A program made the translations under genes and the position numbers. A stretch of DNA of 64,000 bases from Daphnia carinata (lineage: Eukaryota; Arthropoda; Branchiopoda; Diplostraca; Daphniidae). Shown one piece after another: positions 40,705-56,000 of this stretch. The stretch lies in NCBI RefSeq assembly GCF_022539665.2, contig NW_026712516.1, forward strand, positions 1-64,000, in the 5' to 3' direction. Position 1 is the first letter of the stretch; the number at the start of each line of letters is the position of its first letter. Below the pieces are notes generated by a model, which did not search any database, was not told the DNA's origin, and saw only the letters and a program-made list of their open reading frames with translations.

Positions 40705-41065
40705 TGTTACTGACTCTCGTGCGTGAGTCGTAAGAGAGAGAGATAATGATGATTAGTGATGAGATGGATGAAAAAAGATGACCATGATGATTGAACAAAG
40801 GGAGATTGCATTATTTCAAAGTTGGGAAAAAATAGAAAACCGCACGCCTGCTTGGACAAACTGAGGGGACGAGAAATGAGACAACTTGTCTGGATTTTAA
40901 GTGGAGACGAGAAAAAAAGGAATGACTGTCTGGGTTGACAAAAAATACAATACTACCCCCTTCCCATAGAAAGGGGTAAAAAGAAAACAGAAAATGGGCG
41001 CACAAATACTAGGCAGCCCCGTGCCCCCTACAGCCCTGCCCGCGAGGGCAGCACCGTAGGTGACA
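40705..41065 (-). mobile_element. BEL/Pao 5' LTR (right end in window)
   Basis: On the minus strand it starts TGTCACCTACGG and ends AGTCAGTAACA. Near its start is a strong hairpin around GCCCTGCCCGCGAGGGCAGC on the + strand (about 41033-41052). It matches 32851-33212 at about 98%. Confidence 0.93.
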
Positions 41066-44000
41066 CACACTATATTAACATTGAATACACGTATGTTTAA
41101 TGCTGTTTGAATGTAGATCATGAAACTGATTCTATAACACTATATTCACATTGAATACACGTATATTTGATGCTGTTTGAATGTAGATGAAGAAACTAAT
41201 TCTATAACACTTCAAAGTCATTGTTCACATTGAATACACGTATATTTGATGCTGTTTGAATGTAGATATTCAAAAGTCACTGTATCACACTATATTCACA
41301 TTGAATACACGTATATTTGATGCTGTTTAAATGTAGATATTGAAACTCACTGTATCACACTATATTCACATTGAATACACGTATATTTGATACTGTTTGA
41401 ATTTAGATCATGAAACTGAATCTATAACACTATATTCACATTGAATAAACGTATATTTGATGCTGTTTGAATGTAGATATTGAAATGTCACTGTATCACA
41501 CTATATTCACATTGAATACACGTATATTTGATACTGTTTGAATTTAGATCATGAAACGGATTCTATAACACTATATTCACATTGAATACACATATATTTG
41601 ATGCTGTTTGAATGTAGATATTGAAACTGATTCTATAACACTATATTCACATTGAATACATATATTTGATGCTTTGAATGTAGATATTGAAACTCACTGT
41701 ATCACACTATATTCACATTGAATACACATATATTTGATGCTGTTTGAATGTAGATATTGAAACTCACTGTATCACACTATATTCACATTGAATACACATA
41801 TATTTGATGCTGTTTGAATTTAGATATTGAAACTCACTGTATCATACTATATTCACATTGAATACACGTATATTTGATGCTGTTTGAATTTAGATCATGA
41901 AACTGATTCTATAACACTATATTCACATTGAATACACGTATATTTGATGCTGTTTGAATGTAGATCATGAAACTGATTCTATAACACTATATTCACATTG
42001 AATACACGTATATTTGATGCTGTTTGAATGTAGATATTGAAACTCACTGTATCAAACTATATTCACATTGAATACACATATATTTGATGCTGTTTGAATG
42101 TAGATATTGAAACTCACTGTATCACACTCTATTCACATTGAATACACGTATATTTGATACAGTTTGAATTTAGATCGTGAAACTGATTCGATAACACTAT
42201 ATTCACATTGAATACACGTATATTTGATGCTGTTTGAATGTAGATATTAAAACTGATTCTATAACACTATATTCACATTGAATAAACGTATATTTGATGC
42301 TGTTTGAATGTAGATATTGAAATGTCACTGTATCACACTATATTCACATTAAATACACGTATATTTGATACTGTTTGAATTTAGATCATGAAACTGATTC
42401 TATAACACTATATTCACATTGAATACACGTATATTTGATGCTGTTTGAATGTAGATATTGAAACTTACTGTATCACACTATATTCACATTGAATACACAT
42501 ATATTTGATGCTGTTTGAATGTAGATATTGAAACTCACTGTATCACACTATATTCTCATTGAATACACGTATATTTGATACTGTTTGAATTTAGATCATG
42601 AAACTGATTCTATAACACTATATTCACATTGAATACACGTATATTAGATGATGTTTGAATGTAGATCATGAAACTGATTCTATAACACTATATTCACATT
42701 GAATACACGTATATTTGATGCTGTTTGAATGTAGATATTGAAACTCACTGTATCACACTATATTCACATTGAATACACGTATATTTGATGCTGTTTAAAT
42801 GTAGATATTGAAACTCACTGTATCACACTATATTCACATTGAATACACATATATTTGATGCTGTTTCAATGTAGATATTGAAACTCACTGTATCACACTA
42901 TATTCACATTGAATACACGTACATTTGATGGTGTTTGAATGTAGATCATGAAACTGATTCTATAACACTATATTCACATTGAATAAACGTATAGTTGATG
43001 CTGTTTGAATGTAGATATTGAAATGTCACTGTATCACACTATATTCACATTGAATACACGTATATTTGATACTGTTTGAATTTAGATCATGAAACTCATT
43101 CTATAACACTATATTCACATTGAATACACCTATATTTGATGCTGCTTGAATGTAGATATTGAAACTCACTGTATCACACTATATTCACATTGAATACACG
43201 TATATTTGATACTGTTTGAATTTAGATCATGAAACTGATTCTATAACACTATATTCACATTGAATACACTTATATTTAATGCTGTTTGAATGTAGATCAT
43301 GAAACTGATTCAATAACACTATATTCACATTGAATACACGTATATTTGATAGTGTTTGAATGTAGATCATGAAACTGATGCTATAACACTATATTCACAT
43401 TGAATACACGTATATTTGATGCTGTTTGAATGTAGATATTGAAACTGATTCTATAACACTATATTCACATTGAATACACGTATATTTGATGCTGTTTGAA
43501 TGTAGATATTGAAACTCACTGTATCACACTATATTCACATTGAATAGACGTTTATTTGATACTGTTTGAATGTAGATGAAGAAACTAATTCTATAACACT
43601 ATATTCACATTGAATACACGTATATTTGATACTGTTTGAATGTAGATGAAGAAACTAATTCTATAACACTATATTCACATTGAATACACGTATATTTGAT
43701 GCTGTTTGAATGTAGATCATGAAACTGATTCTATAACAATATATTCACATTGAATACACGTATATTTGATGCTGTTTGAATGTAGATATTGAAACTCACT
43801 GTATCACACTATATTTACATTGAATACACGTATATTGATGCTGTTTGAATGTAGATCATGAAACTGATTCTATAACACTATATTCACATTGAATACACGT
43901 ATATTTGATTCTGTTTGAATGTAGATATTGAAACTCACTGTATCACAATATATTCACATTGAATACACGTATATTTGATATTGTTTGAATTTAGATCATT

Positions 44001-47000
44001 GAAAATGATTCTATAACACTATATTCACATTGAATACACGTATATTTGATGCTGTTTGAATGTAGATATTGAAACTAACTGTATAACACTATATTCACAT
44101 TGAATACACGTATAATTGATACTGTTTGAATGTAGATCACGAAACTGATTGTATAAAACTATATTCACATTTAAAACACGTATATTTGATGCTGTTTGAA
44201 TGTAGATCATGAAACTGATTCTATAACACTATATTCTTATTGAATACACGTATATTTGATGCTGTTTGAATGTAGATATTGAAACTCACTGTATCACAAT
44301 ATATTCACATTGAATACACGTATATTTGATGCTGTTTGAATGTAGATCATGAAACTGATTCTATAACACTATATTCACATTGAATACACGTATATTTGAT
44401 GCTGTTTGAATGTTGATATTGAAAAGTCACTGTATCACACTATATTCACATTGAATACACGTATATTAGATGCTGTTTAAATGTAGATATTGAAACTCAC
44501 TGTATCACACTATATTCACATTGAATACATGTATATTTGATGCTGTTTGAATTTAGATATTGACACTCACTGTATCACACTATATTCACATTGAATACAC
44601 GTATATTGTATGCTGTTTGAATGTAGATCATGAAACCTATTCTATAACACTATATTCACATTGAATAGACGTATATTTGATGGTGTTTGAATGTAGATAT
44701 TGAAATTCACAATATCACACTATATTCACATTGAATACACGTATATTTGATGCTGTTTGAATGTAGATATTGAAACTCACTGTATCACACTATATTCATA
44801 TTGAATACACGTATATTTGATACTGTTTGAATGTAGATATTGAAACTCACTGTAGCACACTATATTCACATTGAATCCACGTATATTTGATGCTGTTTGA
44901 ATGTATATATTGAAACTCACTGTATCACACTATTTCACATTGAATACTTGTATATTTGATACTGTTTGAATTTAGATCATGAAACTTATTCTATAACACT
45001 ATGTTCACATTGAATACACGTATATTTGATGCTGTTTGAATGTAGATATTGAAACTCACTGTATCACACTATATTCAAATTGAATACACGTATATTTGAT
45101 ACTGTTTGAATTTAGATCATGAAACTCATTCTATAAGACTATATTCACATTGAATACACGTATTTTTGATGCTGTTTAAATGTAGATATTGAAACTCACT
45201 GTATCACACTATATTCACATTGAATACACGTATATTTGATGCTGTTTGAATGTAGATATTGAAACTCACTGTTTCACACTATATTCACATTGAATACACG
45301 TACATTTGATACTGTTTGAATGTAGATCATGAAACTGATTCTATAACACTATATTCACATTGAATAAACGTATATTTGATGCTGTTTGAATTTAGATATT
45401 GAAACTCACTGTATCACACTATATTCACATTGAATACACGTATATTTGATACTGTTTGAATTTAGATCATGAAACTGATTCTATATCACTATATTCACAA
45501 TTGAATACACCTATATTTGATGCTGTTTGAATGTAGATATTGAAACTCGCTGTCTCACACTATATTCACATTGAATACACATATATTTGATGCTGTTTAA
45601 ATGTAGATATTGAAACTCACTGTATCACACTATATTCACATTGAATACACGTATATTTGATACTGTTTGAATTTAGATCATGAAACTGATTCTATAACAC
45701 TATATTCACATTGAATACACTTATATTTAATGCTGTTTGAATGTAGATCATGAAACTGATTCTATAACACTATATTCACATTGAATACACGTATATTTGA
45801 TGCTGTTTGAATGTAGATCATGAAACTGATTCTATAACACTATATTCACATTGAATACACGTATATTTGATGCTGTTTGAATGTAGATATTGAAACTGAT
45901 TCTATAACACTATATTCACATTGAATACACCCATATTTGATGCTGTTTGAATGTAGATATTGAAACTCACTGTATCACACTATATTCACATTGAATAGAC
46001 GTTTATTTGATACTGTTTGAATGTAGATGAAGAAACTAATTCTATAACACTATATTCACATTGAATACACGTATATTTGATACTGTTTGAATGTAGATGA
46101 AGAAACTAATTCTATAACACTATATTCACATTGAATACACGTATATTTGATGCTGTTTGAATGTAGATCATGAAACTGATTCTATAACAATATATTCACA
46201 TTGAATACACGTATATTTGATGCTGTTTGAATGTAGATATTGAAACTCACTGTATCACACTATATTTACATTGAATACACGTATATTTGATGCTGTTTGA
46301 ATGTAGATCATGAAACTGATTCTATAACACTATATTCACATTGAATACACGCATATTTGATTCTGTTTAAATGTAGATATTGAAACTCACTGTATCACAA
46401 TATATTCACATTGAATACACGTATATTTGATATTGTTTGAATGTAGATCATGAAAATGATTCTATAAAACTATATTCACATTGAATACACGTATATTTGA
46501 TGCTGTTTGAATGTAGATATTTAAACTAACTGTATATCACTATATTCACATTGAATACACGTATATTTGATACTGTTTGAATGTAGATCACGAAACTGAT
46601 TGTATAAAACTATATTCACATTTAAAACACGTATATTTGATGCTGTTTGAATGTAGATCATGAAACTGATTCTATAACACTATATTCACATTGAATACAC
46701 GCATATTTGATGCTGTTTGAATGTAGATATTGAAACTCACTGTATCACAATATATTCACATTGAATACACGTATATTTGATACTGTTTGAATTAGATAAT
46801 GAAACTTATTCTATAACACTATGTTCACATTCAATACACGTATATTTGATGCTGTTTGAATGTAGATATTGAAACTCACTGTATCACACTATATTCACAT
46901 TGAATACACGTTTATTTGATGCTGTTTGAATGTAGATTATGAAACTGATTCTATAACACTATATTCACATTGAATACACGTATATTTGATGCTGTTTGAA

Positions 47001-50000
47001 TGTTGATATTGAAAAGTCACTGTATCACACTATAGTCACATTGAATACACGTATATTAGATGCTGTTTAAATGTAGATATTGAAACTCACTGTATCACAC
47101 TATATTCACATTGAATACATGTATATTTGATGCTGTTTGAATTTAGATATTGACACTCACTGTATCACACTATATTCACATTGAATACACGTATATTGAT
47201 GCTGTTTGAATGTAGATATTGAAACTCACTGTATCACACTATATTCACATTGAATAGACGTATATTTGATGGTGTTTGAATGTAGATATTGAAATTCACT
47301 ATATCACACTATATTCACATTGAATACACGTATATTTGATGCTGTTTGAATGTAGATATTGAAACTCACTGTAGCACACTATATTCACATTGAATCCACG
47401 TATATTTGATGCTGTTTGAATGTAGATATTGAAACTCACTGTCTCACACTATATTCACATTGAATACACGTATATTTGATACTGTTTGAATTTAGATCAT
47501 GAAACTGATTCTATAACACTATATTCACATTGAATACACGTATATTTGATGCTGTTTGAATGTTGATATTGAAACTCACTGTATCACACTATATTCACAT
47601 TGAATACACGTATATTTGATACTGTTTGAATTTAGATCATGAAACTCATTCTATAAGACTATATTCACATTGAATACACGTATTTTTGATGCTGTTTAAA
47701 TGTAGATATTGAAACTCACTGTATCACACTATATTCACATTGAATACACATATATTTGATGCTGTTTCAATGTAGATATTGAAACTCACTGTATCACACT
47801 ATATTCACATTGAATACACGTATATTTGATACTGTTTGAATTTAGATCATGAAACTGATTCTATAACACTATATTCACATTGAATACACGTATATTTAAT
47901 ACTGTTTGAAGGTAGATCATGAAACTGATTCTATAACACTATATTCACATTGAATACACGTATATTTGATGCTGTTTGAATGTAGATCATTAAACTGATT
48001 CTATAACACTATATTCAAATTGAATACACGTATATTTGAAGCTGTTTGAATGTAGATATTGAAACTCACTGTATCACACTATATTCACATTGAATACACA
48101 TATATTTGATGCTGTTTGAATGTAGATATTGAAACTCACTGTATCACACTATATTCACATTGAATACACGTATATTTGATACTGTTTGAATTTAGATCAT
48201 GAAACTGATTCTATAACACTATATTCACATTGAATACACGTATATTTGATGCTGTTTGAATGTAGATCATGAAACTGATTCTATAACACTATATTCACAT
48301 TGAATACACGTATATTTGATACTGTTTGAATTTAGATCATGAAACTGATTCTATAACCCTATACTCACATTGAATACACGTATATTTGATGCTGTTTGAA
48401 TGTAGATCATGAAACTGTTTCTATAACAATATATTCACATTGAATACACGTATATTTGATGCTGTTTGAATGTAGATATTGAAACTCACTGTATCACACT
48501 ATATTCACATTGAATACACGTATATTTGATACTGTTTGAATTTAGATCATGAAACTGATTCTATAACACTATATTCACATTGAATACACGTATATTTGAT
48601 GCTGTTTGAATGTAGATCATGAAACTGTTTCTATAACAATATATTCACATTGAATACACGTATATTTGATGCTGTTTAAATGTAGATATTGAAACTCACT
48701 GTATCACACTATATTCACATTGAATACACATATATTTGATGCTGTTTCAATGTAGATATTGAAACTCACTGTATCACACTATATTCACATTGAATACATG
48801 TATATTTGATACTGTTTGAATTTAGATCATGAAACTGATTCTATAACACTATATTCACATTGAATACACGTATATTTCATACTGTTTGAAGGTAGATCAT
48901 GAAACTGATTCTATAACACTATATTCACATTGAATACACGTATATTTGATGCTGTTTGAATGTAGATCATTAAACTGATTCTATAACACTATATTCAAAT
49001 TGAATACACGTATATTTGATGCTGTTTGAATGTAGATATTGAAACTCACTGTATCACACTATATTCACATTGAATACACATATATTTGATGCTGTTTGAA
49101 TGTAGATATTGAAACTCACTGTATCACACTATATTCACATTGAATACACGTATATTTGATACTGTTTGAATTTAGATCATGAAACTGATTCTATAACACT
49201 ATATTCACATTGAATACACGTATATTTGATGCTGTTTGAATGTAGATCATGAAACTGATTCTATAACACTATATTCACATTGAATACACGTATATTTGAT
49301 ACTGTTTGAATTTAGATCATGAAACTGATTCTATAACACTATATTCACATTGAATACACGTATATTTGATGCTGTTTGAATGTAGATCATGAAACTGTTC
49401 AGTATATTCACATTGAATACACGTATATTTGATGCTGTTTGAATGTAGATATTGAAACTGATTCTACAACACTATATTCACATTGAATACACGAATATTT
49501 GATGCTGTTTGAATGTAGATATTGAAACTCACTGTATAACACTATATTCACATTGAATACACGTATATTTGATGCTGTTTGAATGTAGATATTGAAACTC
49601 ACTGTATCACACTATATTCACATTGAATACACGTATATTTGATGCTGTTTGAATGTAGATATGAAACTGATTCTATAACACTATATTCACATTGAATACA
49701 CGTATATTTGATGCTGTTTGAATGTAGATATTGAAACTGATTCTATAACACTATATTCACATTGAATACACGTATATTTGATGCTGTTTGAATGTAGATA
49801 TTGAAACTGATTCTATAACACTATATTCACATTGAATACACGTATATTTGATGCTGTTTGAATGTAGATATTGAAACTGACTGTATAACACTATATTCAC
49901 ATTGAATACACGTATATTTGATGCTGTTTGAATGTAGATATTGAAACTGATTCTATAACACTATATTCACATTGAATACACGTATATTTGATGCTGTTTG

Positions 50001-53000
50001 AATGTAGATATTGAAACTGATTCTATAACACTATATTCACATTGAATACACGTATATTTGATGCTGTTTGAATGTAGATATTGAAACTGATTGTATAACA
50101 CTATATTCACATTGAATACACGTATATTTGATGCTGTTTGAATGTAGATATTGAAACTGATTCTATAACACTATATTCACATTGAATACACGTATATTTG
50201 ATGCTGTTTGAATGTAGATATTGAAACTCATTGTATAACACTATATTCACATTGAATACACGTATATTTGATGCTGTTTGAATGTAGATATTGAAACTGA
50301 TTCTATAACACTATATTCACATTGAATACACGTATATTTGATGCTGTTTGAATGTAGATATTGAAACTGATTCTATAACACTATATTCACATTGAATACA
50401 CGTATATTTGATGCTGTTTGAATGTAGATATTGAAACTGATTCTATAACACTATATTCACATTGAATACACGTATATTTGATGCTGTTTGAATGTAGATA
50501 TTGAAACTGATTCTATAACACTATATTCACATTGAATACACGTATATTTGATGCTGTTTGAATGTAGATATTGAAACTGATTGTATCACACTATATTCAC
50601 ATTGAATACATTGAATACTGTATATTTGATGCTGTTTGAATGTAGATATTGAAACTGATTCTATAACACTATATTCACATTGAATACACGTATATTTGAT
50701 GCTGTTTGAATGTAGATATTGAAACTGATTCTATAACACTATATTCACATTGAATACACGTATATTTGATGCTGTTTGAATGTAGATATTGAAACTGATT
50801 CTATAACACTATATTCACATTGAATACACGTATATTTGATGCTGTTTGAATGTAGATATTGAAACTGATTCTATAACACTATATTCACATTGAATACACG
50901 TATATTTGATGCTGTTTGAATGTAGATATTGAAACTGATTCTATAACACTATATTCACATTGAATACACGTATATTTGATGCTGTTTGAATGTAGATATT
51001 GAAACTCATTGTATAACACTATATTCACATTGAATACACGTATATTTGATGCTGTTTGAATGTAGATATTGAAACTGATTCTATAACACTATATTCACAT
51101 TGAATACACGTATATTCTGTTTGAATGTAGATATTGAAACTGATTCTATAACACTATATTCACATTGAATACACGTATATTTGATGCTGTTTGAATGTAG
51201 ATATTGAAACTGATTGTATCACACTATATTCACATTGAATACACGTATATTTGATGCTGTTTGAATGTAGATATTGAAACTGATTCTATAACACTATATT
51301 CACATTGAATACACGTATATTTGATGCTGTTTGAATGTAGATATTGAAACTGATTCTATAACACTATATTCACATTGAATACACGTATATTTGATGCTGT
51401 TTGAATGTAGATATTGAAACTGATTCTATAACACTATATTCACATTGAATACACGTATATTTGATGCTGTTTGAATGTAGATATTGAAACTGATTCTATA
51501 ACACTATATTCACATTGAATACACGTATATTTGATGCTGTTTGAATGTAGATATTGAAACTGATTCTATAACACTATATTCACATTGAATACACGTATAT
51601 TTGATGCTGTTTGAATGTAGATATTGAAACTCATTGTATCACACTATATTCACATTGAATACACGTATATTTGATGCTGTTTGAATGTAGATATTGAAAC
51701 TGATTCTATAACACTATATTCACATTGAATACACGTATATTTGATGCTGTTTGAATGTAGATATTGAAACTGATTCTATAACACTATATTCACATTGAAT
51801 ACACGTATATTTGATGCTGTTTGAATGTAGATATTGAAACTGATTCTATAACACTATATTCACATTGAATACACGTATATTTGATGCTGTTTGAATGTAG
51901 ATATTGAAACTGATTCTATAACACTATATTCACATTGAATACACGTATATTTGATGCTGTTTGAATGTGATATTGAAATATCTATAACACTATATTCACA
52001 TTGAAATTTGATCACTGTATTCTATAACACTATATTCACATTGAATACACGTATATTTGATGCTGTTTGAATGTAGATATTGAAACTCACTGTATAACAC
52101 TATATTCACATTGAATACACGTATATTTGATGCTGTTTGAATGTAGATATTGAAACTGATTCTATAACACTATATTCACATTGAATACACGTATATTTGA
52201 TGCTGTTTGAATGTAGATATTGAAACTCACTGTATCACACTATATTCACATTGAATACACGTATATTTGATGCTGTTTGAATGTAGATATTGAAACTGAT
52301 TCTATAACACTATATTCACATTGAATACACGTATATTTGATGCTGTTTGAATGTAGATATTGAAACTGATTCTATAACACTATATTCACATTGAATACAC
52401 GTATATTTGATGCTGTTTGAATGTAGATATTGAAACTGACTGTATCACACTATATTCACATTGAATACACGTATATTTGATGCTGTTTGAATGTAGATAT
52501 TGAAACTGATTCTATAACACTATATTCACATTGAATACACGTATATTTGATGCTGTTTGAATGTAGATATTGAAACTGATTCTATAACACTATATTCACA
52601 TTGAATACACGTATATTTGATGCTGTTTGAATGTAGATATTGAACTGATTCTATATCACACTATATTCACATTGAATACACGTATATTTGATGCTGTTTG
52701 AATGTAGATATTGAAACTGATTCTATAACACTATATTCACATTGAATACACGTATATTTGATGCTGTTTGAATGTAGATATTGAAAACTGTATCACACTA
52801 TATTCACATTGAATACACGTATATTTGATGCTGTTTGAATGTAGATATTGAAACTGATTCTATAACACTATATTCACATTGAATACACGTATATTTGATG
52901 CTGTTTGAATGTAGATATTGAAACTGATTCTATCACACTATATTCACATTGAATACACGTATATTTGATGCTGTTTGAATGTAGATATTGAAACTGATTC

Positions 53001-56000
53001 TATAACACTATATTCACATTGAATACACGTATATTTGATGCTGTTTGAATGTAGATATTGAAACTGACTCACTATAACACTATATTCACATTGAATACAC
53101 GTATATTTGATGCTGTTTGAATGTAGATATTGAAACTGATATTAACACTATATTGAATACACGTATATTTGATGCTGTTTGAATGTAGATATTGAAACTC
53201 ATTGTATCACACTATATTCACATTGAATACACGTATATTTGATGCTGTTTGAATGTAGATATTGAAACTGATTCTATAACACTATATTCACATTGAATAC
53301 ACGTATATTTGATGCTGTTTGAATGTAGATATTGAAACTGATTCTATAACACTATATTCACATTGAATACACGTATATTTGATGCTGTTTGAATGTAGAT
53401 ATTGAAACTCACTGTATCACACTATATTCACATTGAATACACGTATATTTGATGCTGTTTGAATGTAGATATTGAAACTGATTGTATAACACTATATTCA
53501 CATTGAATACACGTATATTTGATGCTGTTTGAATGTAGATATTGAAACTGATTCTATAACACTATATTCACATTGAATACACGTATATTTGATGCTGTTT
53601 GAATGTAGATATTGAAACTCATTGTATAACACTATATTCACATTGAATACACGTATATTTGATGCTGTTTGAATGTAGATATTGAACTGATTCTATAACA
53701 CTATATTCACATTGAATACACGTATATTTGATGCTGTTTGAATGTAGATATTGAAACTGACTGTATAACACTATATTCACATTGAATACACGTATATTTG
53801 ATGCTGTTTGAATGTAGATATTGAAACTGATTCTATAACACTATATTCACATTGAATACACGTATATTTGATGCTGTTTGAATGTAGATATTGAAACTGA
53901 TTCTATAACACTATATTCACATTGAATACACGTATATTTGATGCTGTTTGAATGTAGATATTGAAAACTCACTGTACACACTATATTCACATTGAATACA
54001 CGTATATTTGATGCTGTTTGAATGTAGATATTGAAACTCACTCTATAACACTATATTCACATTGAATACACGTATATTTGATGCTGTTTGAATGTAGATA
54101 TTGAAACTGATTCTATAACACTATATTCACATTGAATACACGTATATTTGATGCTGTTTGAATGTAGATATTGAAACTCACTGTATCACACTATATTCAC
54201 ATTGAATACACGTATATTTGATGCTGTTTGAATGTAGATATTGAAACTGATTCTATAACACTATATTCACATTGAATACACGTATATTTGATGCTGTTTG
54301 AATGTAGATATTGAAACTCACTGTATAACACTATATTCACATTGAATACACGTATATTTGATGCTGTTTGAATGTAGATATTGAAACTGATTCTATAACA
54401 CTATATTCACATTGAATACACGTATATTTGATGCTGTTTGAATGTAGATATTGAAACTGATTCTATAACACTATATTCACATTGAATACACGTATATTTG
54501 ATGCTGTTTGAATGTAGATATTGAAACTGATTCTGTAACACTATATTCACATTGAATACACGTATATTTGATGCTGTTTGAATGTAGATATTGAAACTGA
54601 TTCTATAACACTATATTCACATTGAATACACGTATATTTGATGCTGTTTGAATGTAGATATTGAAACTGACTGTATCACAAATTCACATTGAATACACGT
54701 ATATTTGATGCTGTTTGAATGTAGATATTGAAACTGATTCTATAACACTATATTCACATTGAATACACGTATATTTGATGCTGTTTGAATGTAGATATTG
54801 AAACTGACTGTATCACACTATATTCACATTGAATACACGTATATTTGATGCTGTTTGAATGTAGATATTGAAACTGATTCTATAACACTATATTCACATT
54901 GAATACACGTATATTTGATGCTGTTTGAATGTAGATATTGAAACTGATTCTATAACACTATATTCACATTGAATACACGTATATTTGATGCTGTTTGAAT
55001 GTAGATATTGAAACTGATTCTATAACACTATATTCACATTGAATACACGTATATTTGATGCTGTTTGAATGTAGATATTGAAACTCACTGTATCACACTA
55101 TATTCACATTGAATACACGTATATTTGATGCTGTTTGAATGTAGATATTGAAACTGATTCTATAACACTATATTCACATTGAATACACGTATATTTGATG
55201 CTGTTTGAATGTAGATATTGAAACTAACACTATATCACACTATATTCACATTGAATACACGTATATTTGATGCTGTTTGAATGTAGATATTGAAACTGAT
55301 TCTATAACACTATATTCACATTGAATACACGTATATTTGATGCTGTTTGAATGTAGATATTGAAACTGATTCTATAACACTATATTCACATTGAATACAC
55401 GTATATTTGATGCTGTTTGAATGTAGATATTGAAACTCACTGTATCACACTATATTCACATTGAATACACGTATATTTGATGCTGTTTGAATGTAGATAT
55501 TGAAACTGATTCTATAACACTATATTCACATTGAATACACGTATATTTGATGCTGTTTGAATGTAGATATTGAAACTGATTCTATAACACTATATTCACA
55601 TTGAATACACGTATATTTGATGCTGTTTGAATGTAGATATTGAAACTGACTGTATCACACTATATTCACATTGAATACACGTATATTTGATGCTGTTTGA
55701 ATGTAGATATTGAAACTCACTGTATCACACTATATTCACATTGAATACACGTATATTTGATGCTGTTTGAATGTAGATATGAAACTGATTCTATAACACT
55801 ATATTCACATTGAATACACGTATATTTGATGCTGTTTGAATGTAGATATTGAAACTCACTGTATAACACTATATTCACATTGAATACACGTATATTTGAT
55901 GCTGTTTGAATGTAGATATTGAAACTGACTGTAACACTATATTCACATTGAATACACGTATATTTGATGCTGTTTGAATGTAGATATTGAAACTGATTCT

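Larger units (their letters stand above)
32851..41065 (-). mobile_element. BEL/Pao retrotransposon, full length, minus strand
   Basis: An 8215-bp element with 362- and 361-bp LTRs is inserted in a satellite monomer. The flanks are AACAC before and CACAC after, four of five matching. On the minus strand the order is LTR, tRNA-Phe primer site, gag (coiled coil then DUF1759-type), zinc knuckles, protease, RT, RNase H, integrase, then an extra ORF and the second LTR. The LTRs differ by about eight substitutions and one 1-bp gap, roughly twice as many as in the copia element. Pol is open over 1462 codons. Confidence 0.95.
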
